64,000 nt of DNA from DATHTS01 sp041940425 (GCA_041940425.1 JBGTSF010000007.1:39393-103392); one strand, 5' to 3'. Positions 42,306-51,625 are shown, numbered from the stretch's first letter. Notes: generated by a model from the sequence alone, not told the origin. Program-made: numbers and translations.

Positions 42306-43709
42306 ATGCCTATATTTTTAAGTGGAGAAACTGAAAACCGACCGCGACTTGATGAATTGACGCCTCGCCAGATCGTCGAGGAGCTTGATAAATATGTCGT
42401 CGGTCAGGATAACGCAAAACGCGCTGTCGCCATCGCTCTCAGAAACAGGATCCGCCGCCAGAAATTGCCGCCCGAAGTGGCGCAGGATGTTTTGCCGAAA
42501 AATATTTTGATGATCGGTTCGACCGGTGTCGGGAAAACCGAAATCGCCCGCCGGCTTGCCCGCTTGGCAAATTCGCCTTTCATAAAGATCGAAGCCTCGA
42601 AATTTACCGAGGTCGGTTATGTCGGTCGGGATGTTGAAAGCATGGTCCGGGAACTAGCGGATGTTGCGGTTGATATGACCAAACAGAGCGCATTTGAAGA
42701 AGTCCGGGAAAGAGCCGAACTAAACGTAGAGGAGAAAATTCTCGATATTTTGCTTCCGTCTTCTACACCGGCTGCGTCATTCGGATTAGAGGACAACCGG
42801 GAGTTTGAATTAACTGAACAAACTAACCGCACGCGGGAAAAACTCAGACAACAGTTCCGCGATGGAAAATTCGACGAGCGGCTTGTCGAGGTCGAAACAC
42901 AGGATCGTTCAAATACGATGATTGATTTTGTCGGCGGACAGGGTATGGAAGAAATGGGCGTAAATCTGCGTGATATGTTCGGAAATATGTTTCCGTCAAA
43001 AACAGTGCGGAGAAAAATTAAAGTCAAGGATGCCAAGAAATTGCTGTTACGCGATGAACAGGAAAATCTCATTGATATGGAAGACATCACGCGGCGGGCA
43101 GTTGAAATGACGGAAAATTCCGGCATTATTTTTCTTGACGAACTGGACAAGGTTGCCGGAAGCGGAGGAGCGGGCGGAAGCGGTCCGGACGTTTCACGGG
43201 AAGGCGTACAGAGAGATCTGCTTCCAATCGTCGAAGGCACTTCGGTCAATACGCGTTACGGTATGGTTAATACGGATCATATTTTGTTTATTGCCGCCGG
43301 AGCATTTCATGTTTCAAAACCATCGGATTTGATTCCCGAACTTCAGGGAAGATTTCCTATCAGAGTTGAACTTGAATCTTTAACACTCGATGATCTTAAG
43401 CGCATTCTTATACAGCCTAAAAATTCACTTATTAAGCAGTATCAAGCACTGCTTAACACTGAAGAAATCGAGCTTGAATTTACCGATGATGCCATCAGCA
43501 CACTTGCTGAAATGACTGCCGAAATCAATCGAACTACAGAAGATATAGGGGCGAGAAGGCTTCACACGCTGCTTGAAAAACTTTTAGAGGAGATCAGTTT
43601 TCTTGGAAGCGAGTTAAGCACGAAACATCAAATAATTGACTCGGACTATGTCAAAATTAAATTGGACGGATTGGTTCAAGATCAAAATTTAAGACAGTAT
43701 ATTTTGTAG
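42306..43709 (+). CDS. hslU: HslU ATPase subunit of the HslVU protease
   Basis: 467-residue AAA+ unfoldase. ELTPRQIVEELDKYVVGQDN opens the protein, with Walker A MIGSTGVGKTEIARRLARLA near 71-90 and Walker B IIFLDELDKVAGSGG near 268-282. The I domain between them (about 110-235) carries the FVGGQGMEEMGVNLRDMFG segment. The C-terminus ends in LRQYIL, the family's buried tail that docks into HslV. Directly follows hslV. Confidence 0.96.
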   Translation: MPIFLSGETENRPRLDELTPRQIVEELDKYVVGQDNAKRAVAIALRNRIRRQKLPPEVAQDVLPKNILMIGSTGVGKTEIARRLARLANSPFIKIEASKFTEVGYVGRDVESMVRELADVAVDMTKQSAFEEVRERAELNVEEKILDILLPSSTPAASFGLEDNREFELTEQTNRTREKLRQQFRDGKFDERLVEVETQDRSNTMIDFVGGQGMEEMGVNLRDMFGNMFPSKTVRRKIKVKDAKKLLLRDEQENLIDMEDITRRAVEMTENSGIIFLDELDKVAGSGGAGGSGPDVSREGVQRDLLPIVEGTSVNTRYGMVNTDHILFIAAGAFHVSKPSDLIPELQGRFPIRVELESLTLDDLKRILIQPKNSLIKQYQALLNTEEIELEFTDDAISTLAEMTAEINRTTEDIGARRLHTLLEKLLEEISFLGSELSTKHQIIDSDYVKIKLDGLVQDQNLRQYIL

Positions 43710-43719
43710 CTTAATACTT

Positions 43720-44835
43720 ATGTTTAACTTTTTGCTTAACCGATTTAAACTTCTATACATTATTAAACCTAAAGCGGTATTAGTATTTATAACGCTTGTT
43801 ATGTTTATATCTTTATGCTGCGGTAAGCGGACGCCTCCCGTCCCGCCCCTCGAAAGAGTTTCTCAAAGGGCGACGATTTCGGGCTTTCAGATGGGAAATC
43901 AGGTGGTTTTAAATTGGAAAATGCCCGCCAGAAATACCTCTGTAAACGATACGAATTTTATCAACCGTATTGATGTATATCGTTTAGCCGATCCGATAAC
44001 TGCTCCCGAACAAATCACCGAAGAAGAATTTTCCACCCGCTCAACCTTGATTGATTCGATTCCTGTCGGGGATGAAGATTTTTCCCTAAAAACATTTACA
44101 TACACTGATAATCTGGCGTTTTCGGATCAACCGGCGAGACTGAGATATGCAGTAAGGTTTGTCAATAGATCGGGGCAAAAAGCGACTTTTTCAAATTTCC
44201 TGACGATCGAACCGTCCGCCAAAATCGCCAGTAATCCGGAAAATTTGACCTATGAACTTGCGCAGGAATCTCTTACTTTAAGATGGAAAAAACCGGAAAC
44301 GAATGTTGACGGCTCAGCGCCGGCAAATGTTCTCGGTTATAATATTTACCGAAAGGCGGAAAACGAAAATCAGGCTAAAAAAATCAATGCCGCACCGGTT
44401 TCAGATACCGAATTCGCGGACAGTTTTTTTATTTTTGAAACGAAATATTCATATTTTATCCGTGCTGTTTCGATAGGCTCGGAGGGTGAACCGGTCGAAA
44501 GTTTGAATTCTGAAGAATTGATCGTCACACCAAAAGACACCTTTCCCCCGAATTCCCCGGAAAGTATAACCATCGCGGCTTCACCGGAAACAATTTCGAT
44601 ATTTTTTGCCGCTAATACGGAAAAGGATATCTCGGGTTATAAAGTGTATCGGTCAACCAATGATACGATTCCCTTAGAACAGTGGGAATTACTGACAACC
44701 GAATCGATCAAAACCAATACTTTTCAGGACCGGAATGTAAAATCAAACGTAAAATACTTCTATTTTCTTACGGCTATAGACAAATTCGGAAATGTAAGCA
44801 AACCATCCCGTATTGTCAGTGAAACCGTACCTTAA
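43720..44835 (+). CDS. Putative lipoprotein with fibronectin type III repeats
   Basis: 371 residues. A hydrophobic N-terminus (VLVFITLVMFISLCCGKR, about 20-37) ends in a Cys-Cys pair that looks like a lipoprotein cleavage site. Three Fn3-like units follow, each with a Trp in the B strand (QVVLNWKMP, SLTLRWKKPE and a weaker third) and a final Tyr corner (RLRYAVRFVNR, KYSYFIRAVS, KYFYFLTAIDKFGN). Likely outer-membrane or periplasmic. It starts 10 bp after hslU and probably shares its transcript. Ligand unknown. Confidence 0.72.
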   Translation: MFNFLLNRFKLLYIIKPKAVLVFITLVMFISLCCGKRTPPVPPLERVSQRATISGFQMGNQVVLNWKMPARNTSVNDTNFINRIDVYRLADPITAPEQITEEEFSTRSTLIDSIPVGDEDFSLKTFTYTDNLAFSDQPARLRYAVRFVNRSGQKATFSNFLTIEPSAKIASNPENLTYELAQESLTLRWKKPETNVDGSAPANVLGYNIYRKAENENQAKKINAAPVSDTEFADSFFIFETKYSYFIRAVSIGSEGEPVESLNSEELIVTPKDTFPPNSPESITIAASPETISIFFAANTEKDISGYKVYRSTNDTIPLEQWELLTTESIKTNTFQDRNVKSNVKYFYFLTAIDKFGNVSKPSRIVSETVP

Positions 44836-44838
44836 ATT

Positions 44839-45621
44839 ATGAGAACCATTCAATTTTTATATAATGACGAGATTAACACCGGTGTTGTTTCCGAAGATAT
44901 CAAATTTATACACCCACTAAAAAACATTGCAAACGATACAGTTGCCGCTGATGCATCTGTAGTTATCGAGATCGAAAATGTGAGATTACTGACGCCGACC
45001 AAACCGGGTAAAATCGTTTGTGTCGGTAGAAATTATGCCGAACATGCCGCCGAATTTGGTAATGAAGTTCCGAAAGAACCGCTGCTTTTTCTTAAAGCTC
45101 CGTCATCCATAGTTTTTGAAAACGAATATATTGAAATACCGCCCCAAACGGATCAGGTCGAACACGAAGGTGAGTTGGGCATCGTAATCGGCAAAAACTG
45201 TAAAAATCTGTCCGATGATGAAAATCCCCTCGAATATGTGCTCGGCTATATTTGTCTAAACGATGTTACTGCCCGAGATCTTCAGCGAAAGGACGTTCAA
45301 TTTTCAAGAGCAAAATCTTTTGATACTTTTTGTCCTTTAAGCAAATTTATAACGACCGGGGTTGATATATCGGATTTGCAAATCACGACAAAAGTAAACG
45401 GGATTTTAAAACAAAACGGCAAAACCTCGAACATGATTTTTCCGGTCGAATTTTTATTAAAATATATTTCAAACCAGATGACATTAAATTTCGGTGACAT
45501 CATCGCCACCGGAACACCATCCGGCGTTTCCGTTCTAAACGAAGGCGATATTTGTGAAATCGAAATTGAAGAGATCGGGAAAATTTCAAATCCGGTAAGA
45601 AAGTCCGACTTAGGTTTTTAA
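44839..45621 (+). CDS. Fumarylacetoacetate hydrolase (FAH) family enzyme
   Basis: 260 residues of the FAH superfamily with a short N-terminal domain, as in 2-hydroxyhepta-2,4-diene-1,7-dioate isomerase and acylpyruvase-type enzymes. Seen: KIVCVGRNYAEHAAEFG near 56-72, LLFLKAPSSIV near 80-90, metal ligands in VEHEGELGIVIGKNC near 105-119, YICLNDVTARDLQRKD near 136-151, KSFDTFCPLS near 157-166 and TGTPSGVSVLNEGD near 230-243. Cleaves or isomerises 2-oxo acids; the substrate cannot be set from sequence. Starts 3 bp after the Fn3 lipoprotein gene. Confidence 0.85.
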   Translation: MRTIQFLYNDEINTGVVSEDIKFIHPLKNIANDTVAADASVVIEIENVRLLTPTKPGKIVCVGRNYAEHAAEFGNEVPKEPLLFLKAPSSIVFENEYIEIPPQTDQVEHEGELGIVIGKNCKNLSDDENPLEYVLGYICLNDVTARDLQRKDVQFSRAKSFDTFCPLSKFITTGVDISDLQITTKVNGILKQNGKTSNMIFPVEFLLKYISNQMTLNFGDIIATGTPSGVSVLNEGDICEIEIEEIGKISNPVRKSDLGF

Positions 45622-45795
45622 ATAATGTTTTTGTGGATATTTACACTTAAATAATACGGATGTTATTTTTACTTTGATAAGTTTAACGTTGGATTCATAT
45701 TTTACTTTACAGGAAAATATAAGATTTTTTGAGGAGTATGATTTGGTTATTTCTTCTAGAAATATGATACTTTCGATATTAAATAAGGAGAATTT

Positions 45796-46446
45796 ATGAA
45801 ATTTTTTATAGACACGGCAAGTTTAGATGAGATCAAAGAAGCGAATGATCTCGGTCTGCTCGACGGTGTAACTACAAATCCGTCGCTTGTAGCAAAAGAA
45901 GGCAGCGTGGACTTTCACGAACATATAGCCAAGATTTGCGAGATGGTTAAAGGTGATGTTTCGGCTGAGGTAACGGCTCTCGATACCAATGGAATGTTAG
46001 AACAGGGACGCGAATTAGCCAAGATAGCCTCGAATGTGGTAATCAAATGTCCTCTTACCTGGGATGGTTTGAAAGCTACGAAAATATTCCGGGAAGAAGG
46101 GACAAAAGTGAACGTAACGCTTTGTTTCTCTGCATCTCAGGCACTTTTAGCCGCTAAAGCCGGAGCTTCCTATATTTCACCGTTTATCGGCAGATTGGAT
46201 GATATAAGTCAAAACGGAATGGAACTAATCCGTGAAATCGTCCAGATCTACGATAACTACGGGTTTACGACCGAGGTTCTCGCGGCAAGCATTCGTCATC
46301 CGATGCACGTAGTCGAATCGGCTCTCGCAGGTGCTGATGTGGCAACTATGCCCTTTAAAACTTTAACCCAGCTTGTGAAGCACCCCTTGACTGATAAAGG
46401 ATTGGATGCGTTTCTGGCAGATTGGAAGAAAAGCGGTAGAAACTAA
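45796..46446 (+). CDS. Transaldolase / fructose-6-phosphate aldolase (TalC-type)
   Basis: 216 residues of the small Tal/Fsa group. MKFFIDTASLDEIKEANDLG start, DGVTTNPSLVAKEG near 24-37, NVVIKCPLTWDGLKATKIF near 79-97 holding the Schiff-base Lys, VTLCFSASQALLAAKAGASY near 105-124 and SPFIGRLDDI near 125-134. A GGAG site precedes the ATG. Serves the pentose phosphate pathway or F6P cleavage; the two activities cannot be separated by length alone. Ended by a terminator at 46457. Confidence 0.93.
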   Translation: MKFFIDTASLDEIKEANDLGLLDGVTTNPSLVAKEGSVDFHEHIAKICEMVKGDVSAEVTALDTNGMLEQGRELAKIASNVVIKCPLTWDGLKATKIFREEGTKVNVTLCFSASQALLAAKAGASYISPFIGRLDDISQNGMELIREIVQIYDNYGFTTEVLAASIRHPMHVVESALAGADVATMPFKTLTQLVKHPLTDKGLDAFLADWKKSGRN

Positions 46447-46456
46447 CATTTTTATG

Positions 46457-46481
46457 AGCCGTTATTGTAACGGCTTTATTT
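46457..46481 (+). terminator. Terminator after the transaldolase gene
   Basis: AGCCGTTA (46457-46464) pairs with TAACGGCT (46468-46475) over a TTG loop, followed by a T-rich run. Confidence 0.88.
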
Positions 46482-46492
46482 TTTAAATCAAG

Positions 46493-46565
46493 ATTAGCTT
46501 GCTAATAGTTTTTAATTAGCCTGTTAATTATTAGATAGGTTATCATTTTTTATTCGCCAGCTAAT
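46493..46565. promoter_or_regulatory. Cluster of four MarR-type operators
   Basis: Four 14-bp dyads of the form ATTAGC-N2-GCTAAT stand before the marR gene: ATTAGCTTGCTAAT (46493-46506, perfect arms), ATTAGCCTGTTAAT (46515-46528), ATTAGATAGGTTAT (46530-46543, degenerate) and ATTCGCCAGCTAAT (46552-46565). Their starts are 22, 15 and 22 bp apart, a symmetric spacing. The last one ends 6 bp before ATG 46572. Probably autoregulatory sites for the MarR protein. Confidence 0.7.
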
Positions 46566-46571
46566 TAATAT

Positions 46572-47009
46572 ATGGAATTTTCACGCACAATAAATTATAA
46601 AATCGCTGATCTTGCGGCGGTTCACCGAACTGAATTGGAAAAAAATCTTACAACGATTGGCATTCATTCCGGTCAGGTGTTTATTTTGTTTGAGTTATGG
46701 AATCAAGACGGTTTAAGCCAGATCGAACTGGCAAAAAACCTTAAACTTTCTGCACCGACAATTAATAAAATGGTAAAAGGCTTAAAAGATTCCGGTTTTA
46801 TATCCATGAAAAGGTCAGAAACGGACGCTCGGCTGGTGAAAGTATTTTTGACTGGTAAAGGAAATCAGGCTAAAACAGAAGTTGAAGCCATTTGGAACAA
46901 GATTGAATTTAATATCACTAAATATTTAACCGAAACTGAAAAACTGATTTTTTTACAGCTTTTGGAAAAAACTTTATTATATTTTCATGACGATCCGGCA
47001 ATCGAATAG
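46572..47009 (+). CDS. MarR-family transcriptional regulator
   Basis: 145 residues. Winged HTH: LSQIELAKNLKLSAPTINKM near 52-71 as the recognition helices and SMKRSETDARLVKVFLTG near 80-97 as the wing, with N- and C-terminal dimer helices. MarR proteins bind as dimers to inverted repeats in their own promoters and are released by ligands or oxidation. There is one Cys-free HTH and no obvious redox pair. Preceded by four matching dyads and followed by uspA and a DUF402 gene in the same direction, the likely regulated operon. No Shine-Dalgarno site is seen before ATG 46572. Confidence 0.9.
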   Translation: MEFSRTINYKIADLAAVHRTELEKNLTTIGIHSGQVFILFELWNQDGLSQIELAKNLKLSAPTINKMVKGLKDSGFISMKRSETDARLVKVFLTGKGNQAKTEVEAIWNKIEFNITKYLTETEKLIFLQLLEKTLLYFHDDPAIE

Positions 47010-47030
47010 AAGTTTTTTTGGAGGTGCGCA

Positions 47031-47483
47031 ATGAAGATACTTTTAGCAACAGATGGAACAAAGTGTTCGGATGATGCGGTGAAAATGATTTCAAAATTTT
47101 CATTTTCCCAGGATGATTCTTTAAAGATAATCTCCGTGATTGATATGGCGTTGCCTCTTTCGGTTGATATTTACGGGGGGTTTTTGCCGCCGAATATCGA
47201 ACTTGAAAAAGCAGTCAAAGAAAACGCCGATAAAATTCTGGCGGAAACTTCTGAAAAAGTTAAAAATTTTCTCAAATTAAATCCGAGTCAAATTTCGACC
47301 GAGGCTCTATTCGGTTCGCCCGAAAGCAGGATAGTCGAAACAGCAGAGGAAATGAAGGCGGATATTATTATCGTCGGGTCTCATGGGTATAACAGCTGGG
47401 AAAGACTGCTGCTAGGTTCTGTTTCTGATTCTGTCGTCCACCATGCTCCTTGCTCTGTGTTGGTTGTCAGAACACCCAAATAG
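47031..47483 (+). CDS. Universal stress protein UspA-like
   Basis: 150 residues of the Usp fold. MKILLATDGTKCSDDAVKMI start, and the ATP-binding signature ADIIIVGSHGYNSWERLLLG followed by SVSDSVVHHAPCSVLVVR (G-x2-G-x9-GS pattern) near 110-147. Probably an ATP-binding stress protein acting in the cytoplasm. A GGAGG site precedes the ATG. Second gene of the marR unit, 21 bp after marR. Confidence 0.9.
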   Translation: MKILLATDGTKCSDDAVKMISKFSFSQDDSLKIISVIDMALPLSVDIYGGFLPPNIELEKAVKENADKILAETSEKVKNFLKLNPSQISTEALFGSPESRIVETAEEMKADIIIVGSHGYNSWERLLLGSVSDSVVHHAPCSVLVVRTPK

Positions 47484-47502
47484 TAATTTGGAAATTTTGA
47501 TT

Positions 47503-47997
47503 GTGCGAATTTTAAAAAAAGACGTTGTGATTAACTCCCGAAAATTTGATCAATCCCTTCATCGAAGCTGGAAGGCGGATTTGATTGAAAAACACAATTC
47601 AATGTTGGTTTTTTTAGGTGTATTTGAGGTTGAAATAAGACATCCTTTTTTAGGTGTTATCAGACCCGGAACAGTTTCATACGAATTTTATTGGCTCAAC
47701 GGATGGTTTAATGTTTTCCGATTTCACGAACCCGACGGAACTTTCCGAAATTTTTATTGTAACCTGAATATGCCGCCGGTTTATAAAAATGGCGTATTGG
47801 ATTATGTAGATTTAGATCTAGATGTCATCGTCTATAAGGATTTTACTTATGACATTTTGGACATCGAAGATTTTAAAGAAAATGCGGAAAGGTTTAATTA
47901 TCCTCCCGAGTTAAAAGCAAAAATCAGAATCCAGCTAAACAATTTAATTGGAAAAATTCAAAACCGCCTCTTCCCTTTCGATTTTGACCAAATCTGA
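47503..47997 (+). CDS. DUF402-family protein
   Basis: About 164 residues from GTG 47503; the open frame begins earlier, inside uspA, but that part has no family match. The DUF402 core is VSYEFYWLNGWFNVFRFHEP, a FRNFYCNLNMPPVYKNGVLD block and YVDLDLDVIVYKDFTYDILD with the acidic metal-binding pattern, followed by a helical end. The fold is found in RNA- and nucleotide-phosphate-related proteins, including FAU-1/RNase AM-like and nucleoside diphosphatases. Role here unknown. Follows uspA by 19 bp and may share the MarR regulon. Confidence 0.75.
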   Translation: MRILKKDVVINSRKFDQSLHRSWKADLIEKHNSMLVFLGVFEVEIRHPFLGVIRPGTVSYEFYWLNGWFNVFRFHEPDGTFRNFYCNLNMPPVYKNGVLDYVDLDLDVIVYKDFTYDILDIEDFKENAERFNYPPELKAKIRIQLNNLIGKIQNRLFPFDFDQI

Positions 47998-48134
47998 TTT
48001 ATACGTGTTACTCACAAAAAGTCATTATACAATCCTATTTTATTTTATAATGTATTTTTTATTTGCCGGTCGGTAAAAAATCTTAAAAATTTAGATTTGT
48101 AATTTATTTATTTTTTTATAAAATTTTGTTTTGT

Positions 48135-49706
48135 ATGCACCCGGAAAAAGAAAAAAATATTGAACACACGAAACTCGAATTATTACGTGAAAAATCGGAA
48201 ATCGCCGAACAAGGCGGAGGTCTCGCACGCATAAAAAAGCAGAAAGATTCGGGTAAGATGACCGCGCGGGAAAGAATCGAATTTTTCCTCGACGAAGATT
48301 CTTTCGAAGAATTCGATAAATTCGTCATTCACCGTTCGACCGATTTCGGTCTCGATCAGCAGAAATTTTTAGGCGACGGTGTTGTTACCGGACACGGTTT
48401 GGTTGACGGTCGTGAGGTTTTTGTATTCGCCCAGGATTTTACTGTTTTCGGCGGATCGCTTTCCGAGACTCACGCGGAAAAAATCTGCAAAGTGATGGAT
48501 CTGGCGATGAAGGTCGGCGCGCCGATCATTGGGATAAATGATTCGGGCGGTGCGAGAATTCAGGAAGGTGTTGTTTCCCTCGGCGGCTACGCTGATATTT
48601 TTTTGAGAAACACTTTGGCTAGCGGCGTCGTTCCTCAGATCAGCTGTATAATGGGTCCGTGTGCCGGCGGAGCGGTTTATTCGCCGGCAATTACTGATTT
48701 TAATATCATGGTCAAGGATACCTCATATATGTTCATCACCGGACCGGATGTTATCAAAACCGTTACGCACGAAGAAGTTACAAAAGACGAACTCGGCGGT
48801 GCGATGACCCATAATTCCAAATCGGGCGTTGCGCATTTCGCTGCCGATTCTGATGAACACTGCCTTCGGCTGACCAGAGAATTGATCTCTTTTATACCCT
48901 CAAACAATATGGAAAACCCGCCGTTTGTCAAAACCGGCGATCCGGTTAACCGGACTGAAGAGAGTTTAAATTCTCTCGTTCCTGAGACCTCTAACCAACC
49001 CTATGATATTCGCGACATCATTCATACAGTTGTGGATGAGTCCTATTTCTTCGAAGTTCAGGAACATTTTGCTCCAAACATCGTTATCGGTTTTGCCAGA
49101 CTCGGCGGCTATTCTGTCGGGATCGTGGCAAATCAGCCTGCTTTTCTGGCTGGTGTTTTAGATATTGATGCATCTATCAAAGCCGCCAGATTCGTTCGCT
49201 TCTGCGATTGTTTCAATATTCCCCTTATTACGTTTGAGGATGTTCCGGGATTTTTACCGGGCGTAAATCAAGAGCATTACGGGATAATCAGGCACGGCGC
49301 GAAACTGCTCTATGCTTTTGCCGAGGCAACCGTTCCAAAAATTACCGTTATTACCAGAAAAGCATACGGCGGAGCTTACTGCGTGATGGCTTCAAAACAT
49401 ATCCGAACTGATCTGAATTTTGCATTTCCAACGGCTGAGATCGCCGTTATGGGTTCGGAAGGCGCGGTTGGAATTTTGTATCGGAAAGAGCTTACCGATG
49501 TCGAGGACAAGGAAAATTACAAAAAACAAAAAATTTCCGAATTCGACCGTAAATTTGCCAATCCATACATCGCCGCCGAACGCGGTTTTATTGACGAAGT
49601 GATCGAGCCTGCTCTGACCAGACCGAAATTGATTCGCGCTTTGACGCTTTTACAAAATAAAAGAGAGCAAAATCCGCCGAAAAAACACGGAAATATTCCC
49701 TTGTAA
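48135..49706 (+). CDS. Acyl-CoA (propionyl-CoA type) carboxylase carboxyltransferase beta subunit
   Basis: About 523 residues from ATG 48135 (MHPEKEKN); the TTG three codons earlier is less likely. Two crotonase-fold halves of the carboxyltransferase: KMTARERIEFFLDEDSFEEF near 40-59, FVFAQDFTVFGGSLSETHAE near 96-115, INDSGGARIQEGVVSLGGYA near 135-154 and PCAGGAVYSPAITDF near 175-189 in the N-half; ITFEDVPGFLPGVNQEHYGI near 366-385 and KAYGGAYCVMASKHI near 411-425 in the C-half. Carboxylates propionyl- or another acyl-CoA with a biotin subunit not in the window. Separate from accA. The CoA substrate is not set by sequence. Confidence 0.9.
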   Translation: MHPEKEKNIEHTKLELLREKSEIAEQGGGLARIKKQKDSGKMTARERIEFFLDEDSFEEFDKFVIHRSTDFGLDQQKFLGDGVVTGHGLVDGREVFVFAQDFTVFGGSLSETHAEKICKVMDLAMKVGAPIIGINDSGGARIQEGVVSLGGYADIFLRNTLASGVVPQISCIMGPCAGGAVYSPAITDFNIMVKDTSYMFITGPDVIKTVTHEEVTKDELGGAMTHNSKSGVAHFAADSDEHCLRLTRELISFIPSNNMENPPFVKTGDPVNRTEESLNSLVPETSNQPYDIRDIIHTVVDESYFFEVQEHFAPNIVIGFARLGGYSVGIVANQPAFLAGVLDIDASIKAARFVRFCDCFNIPLITFEDVPGFLPGVNQEHYGIIRHGAKLLYAFAEATVPKITVITRKAYGGAYCVMASKHIRTDLNFAFPTAEIAVMGSEGAVGILYRKELTDVEDKENYKKQKISEFDRKFANPYIAAERGFIDEVIEPALTRPKLIRALTLLQNKREQNPPKKHGNIPL

Positions 49707-49714
49707 ATTACAGT

Positions 49715-49756
49715 ATCGCTTTAACAGTCGGGTCGCCGACCGTTAAAGCGATTTCT
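49715..49756 (+). terminator. Terminator after the carboxylase gene
   Basis: Perfect 11-bp arms at 49715-49725 and 49742-49752, extended inside by GTCGG/CCGAC, followed by TTCTTA. Confidence 0.85.
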
Positions 49757-49818
49757 TAATAGAATACTTAATTCATTTATTTACAAAGTTTATATGCTTA
49801 AACTTTTACTTTAACTAA

Positions 49819-50961
49819 ATGCCTAATCAAATTTCCGGTCGTCCGACATGGGCTGAGATAAATCTCGACAATTTGGATTACAATTTTCAATCCGTAAAAA
49901 AATTTATCAATCAACCGGTAAAATTTATGGCGGTTATCAAAGCCGACGCGTATGGACATTGTGCTATCGAATGCGCTAAAAAACTCGAAAGTTCGGGAGT
50001 TGACTGGTTCGGCGTGGCACTGCCGGAAGAAGGACTTGAACTTCGCGAACACGGCATTACAAAACCAATTCTATGTCTCGGCGGTTTTTGGGTCGGACAG
50101 GAAAAACTTTTGCTTGAAAAGAATCTGACGCCGGTTATATACCAATCGGAAAAAGCCGAAATCCTCGACCGCGCGGCGCGTGAGCTAAAAATTACGGCGA
50201 GGGCGCATATAAAAATTGATACCGGTATGGGAAGAATCGGAATCCGTTATGATGAGACCGAAGCATTTGCGAAAAAAGTTAAAGCATTAAAAAATGTTAA
50301 TTTCGAAGGTGTAATGACTCATTTTGCGGCGGCGGACAGTTTTGCAGAAAAACAGTTTACTAAACTGCAGATGGAAAGATTCAACAAAGCTGTCAAATTT
50401 TTTGAAAATAACGGTTTCCGGTTTTTGTATAAAGACCTGGCAAATTCTCCTGCCACTATCGCTTATCCCGATTCATATGGCAATATGGTCAGACTCGGCG
50501 GAATTTTATACGGATTGGGCGATGATGTTCTACCGGATTGGACGGAAAGACCAAATTTGAAACCGGTTTTATCTCTGTTTACGAAAGTTACATTCTTAAA
50601 AAGAGTAAAATGCGGAGAAACACTTGGTTATAGCCGGACTTTTCGCGCTGGTCGAGATTCACTGATCGCGACTGTTCCGATCGGTTATCAAGACGGTTAC
50701 CGGCGAGGCTTTTCAAATCGTTCTCGGGTTATAATCAACGGAAAATTCGCCAACGTCGTCGGGAGAATCTCGATGGACTGGACGATTCTGGATGTAACGG
50801 AAATTCCCGGCGTCAGAATCGGCGACAAAGTCGTTTTGATCGGTGAACAGGACGATTTAGAAATTACCGCCGAAGAACTTGCAAAACAAATTGAAACGAT
50901 TTCTTATGAGATAACTTGCGGTATAAACCGGCGAGTACGGCGCGTATATGTTGGAAGCTAA
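49819..50961 (+). CDS. alr: Alanine racemase
   Basis: 380 residues; makes D-alanine for peptidoglycan with PLP. The PLP Lys41 sits in MAVIKADAYGHC (37-48), where the usual GHG is GHC. IDTGMGRIGIRYDET near 135-149 and MTHFAAADSF near 167-176 are barrel signatures. The C-terminal domain carries the second catalytic Tyr in GETLGYSRTFRAGRDS near 270-285, followed by PIGYQDGYRRGFSNRSRVII and GRISMDWTILDV. It overlaps the next gene by 14 bp, so the pair is coupled. Length and motifs are normal. Confidence 0.94.
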   Translation: MPNQISGRPTWAEINLDNLDYNFQSVKKFINQPVKFMAVIKADAYGHCAIECAKKLESSGVDWFGVALPEEGLELREHGITKPILCLGGFWVGQEKLLLEKNLTPVIYQSEKAEILDRAARELKITARAHIKIDTGMGRIGIRYDETEAFAKKVKALKNVNFEGVMTHFAAADSFAEKQFTKLQMERFNKAVKFFENNGFRFLYKDLANSPATIAYPDSYGNMVRLGGILYGLGDDVLPDWTERPNLKPVLSLFTKVTFLKRVKCGETLGYSRTFRAGRDSLIATVPIGYQDGYRRGFSNRSRVIINGKFANVVGRISMDWTILDVTEIPGVRIGDKVVLIGEQDDLEITAEELAKQIETISYEITCGINRRVRRVYVGS

Positions 50962-51625
50962 TAAAAATATCTGGTTTGAAAAGTTATTTGCCGTTTATAA
51001 TAAAAATCTTTTGAAAAGACGATTTCATTCTCTGCGGGTTGAAAATATCGAGCCTCTTAAAAACCGATACGAAAATATCCCTCTAATAATTTACGCAAAT
51101 CATTCCAGTTGGTGGGACGGGCTGGTGCTTTTTGAAATCTTAAAGGGTAAAAAGTTTGACAGCTATGTAATGATGGAAGAGAAGCAGTTAAAAGATTTAA
51201 AATTTTTTCGGTTACTCGGAGCATTCTCGGTCATCCGTGAAAATTATCGGGAAGCGTTAAAAAGCGTGAATTATGCGGTTGAAATCTTAACTGCCGGAAA
51301 CGATAAAACTCTTCTGATATTTCCGCAGGGCGAAATTCTGCCGAACGATTCCAGACCATTTAAATTTTATAACGGTTTGGCATACATTATCGAAAAAATA
51401 AAAAAATGCAATCTGGTTCCCTGCTCGATACGTTATGAATTTTTGAATGAATTCAAGCCGGAAGTTTTTGTCCGATTCGGTGAGATGAAATTTGTCGAGG
51501 CAGAAAAGGATTTTGACCTAAAGGAATTTACCCGATATGCAGAGCTAAGGATGACCGAAAACCTGGACGATTTAAAATCTGCTATTATTAAAAATCAAAC
51601 AAACAATTTTGCAAAAATATTTTAA
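50948..51625 (+). CDS. PlsC-like lysophospholipid acyltransferase
   Basis: 225 residues of the PlsC/LPLAT fold. The HX4D catalytic pair is in YANHSSWWDGLVLF near 49-62 (H52, D57). SVIRENYREAL near 94-104 is motif II-like, FPQGEILPN near 117-125 is motif III, and VPCSIRY motif IV. No transmembrane helix, so peripheral. Probably acylates lysophosphatidic acid or a related lipid; the acceptor is unknown. Coupled to alr by a 14-bp overlap. Confidence 0.82.
   Translation: MLEANKNIWFEKLFAVYNKNLLKRRFHSLRVENIEPLKNRYENIPLIIYANHSSWWDGLVLFEILKGKKFDSYVMMEEKQLKDLKFFRLLGAFSVIRENYREALKSVNYAVEILTAGNDKTLLIFPQGEILPNDSRPFKFYNGLAYIIEKIKKCNLVPCSIRYEFLNEFKPEVFVRFGEMKFVEAEKDFDLKEFTRYAELRMTENLDDLKSAIIKNQTNNFAKIF

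Noticed and set aside
47443..47502. 40-bp overlap of the DUF402 gene with uspA
   Set aside because: The overlapping part has no DUF402 similarity; GTG 47503 gives a normal start and removes the overlap.
48126..49706. Beta chain of acetyl-CoA carboxylase (accD) as partner of the accA at 6528
   Set aside because: It has both carboxyltransferase halves in one chain and lacks the AccD zinc finger; it belongs to the propionyl/acyl-CoA carboxylase type.
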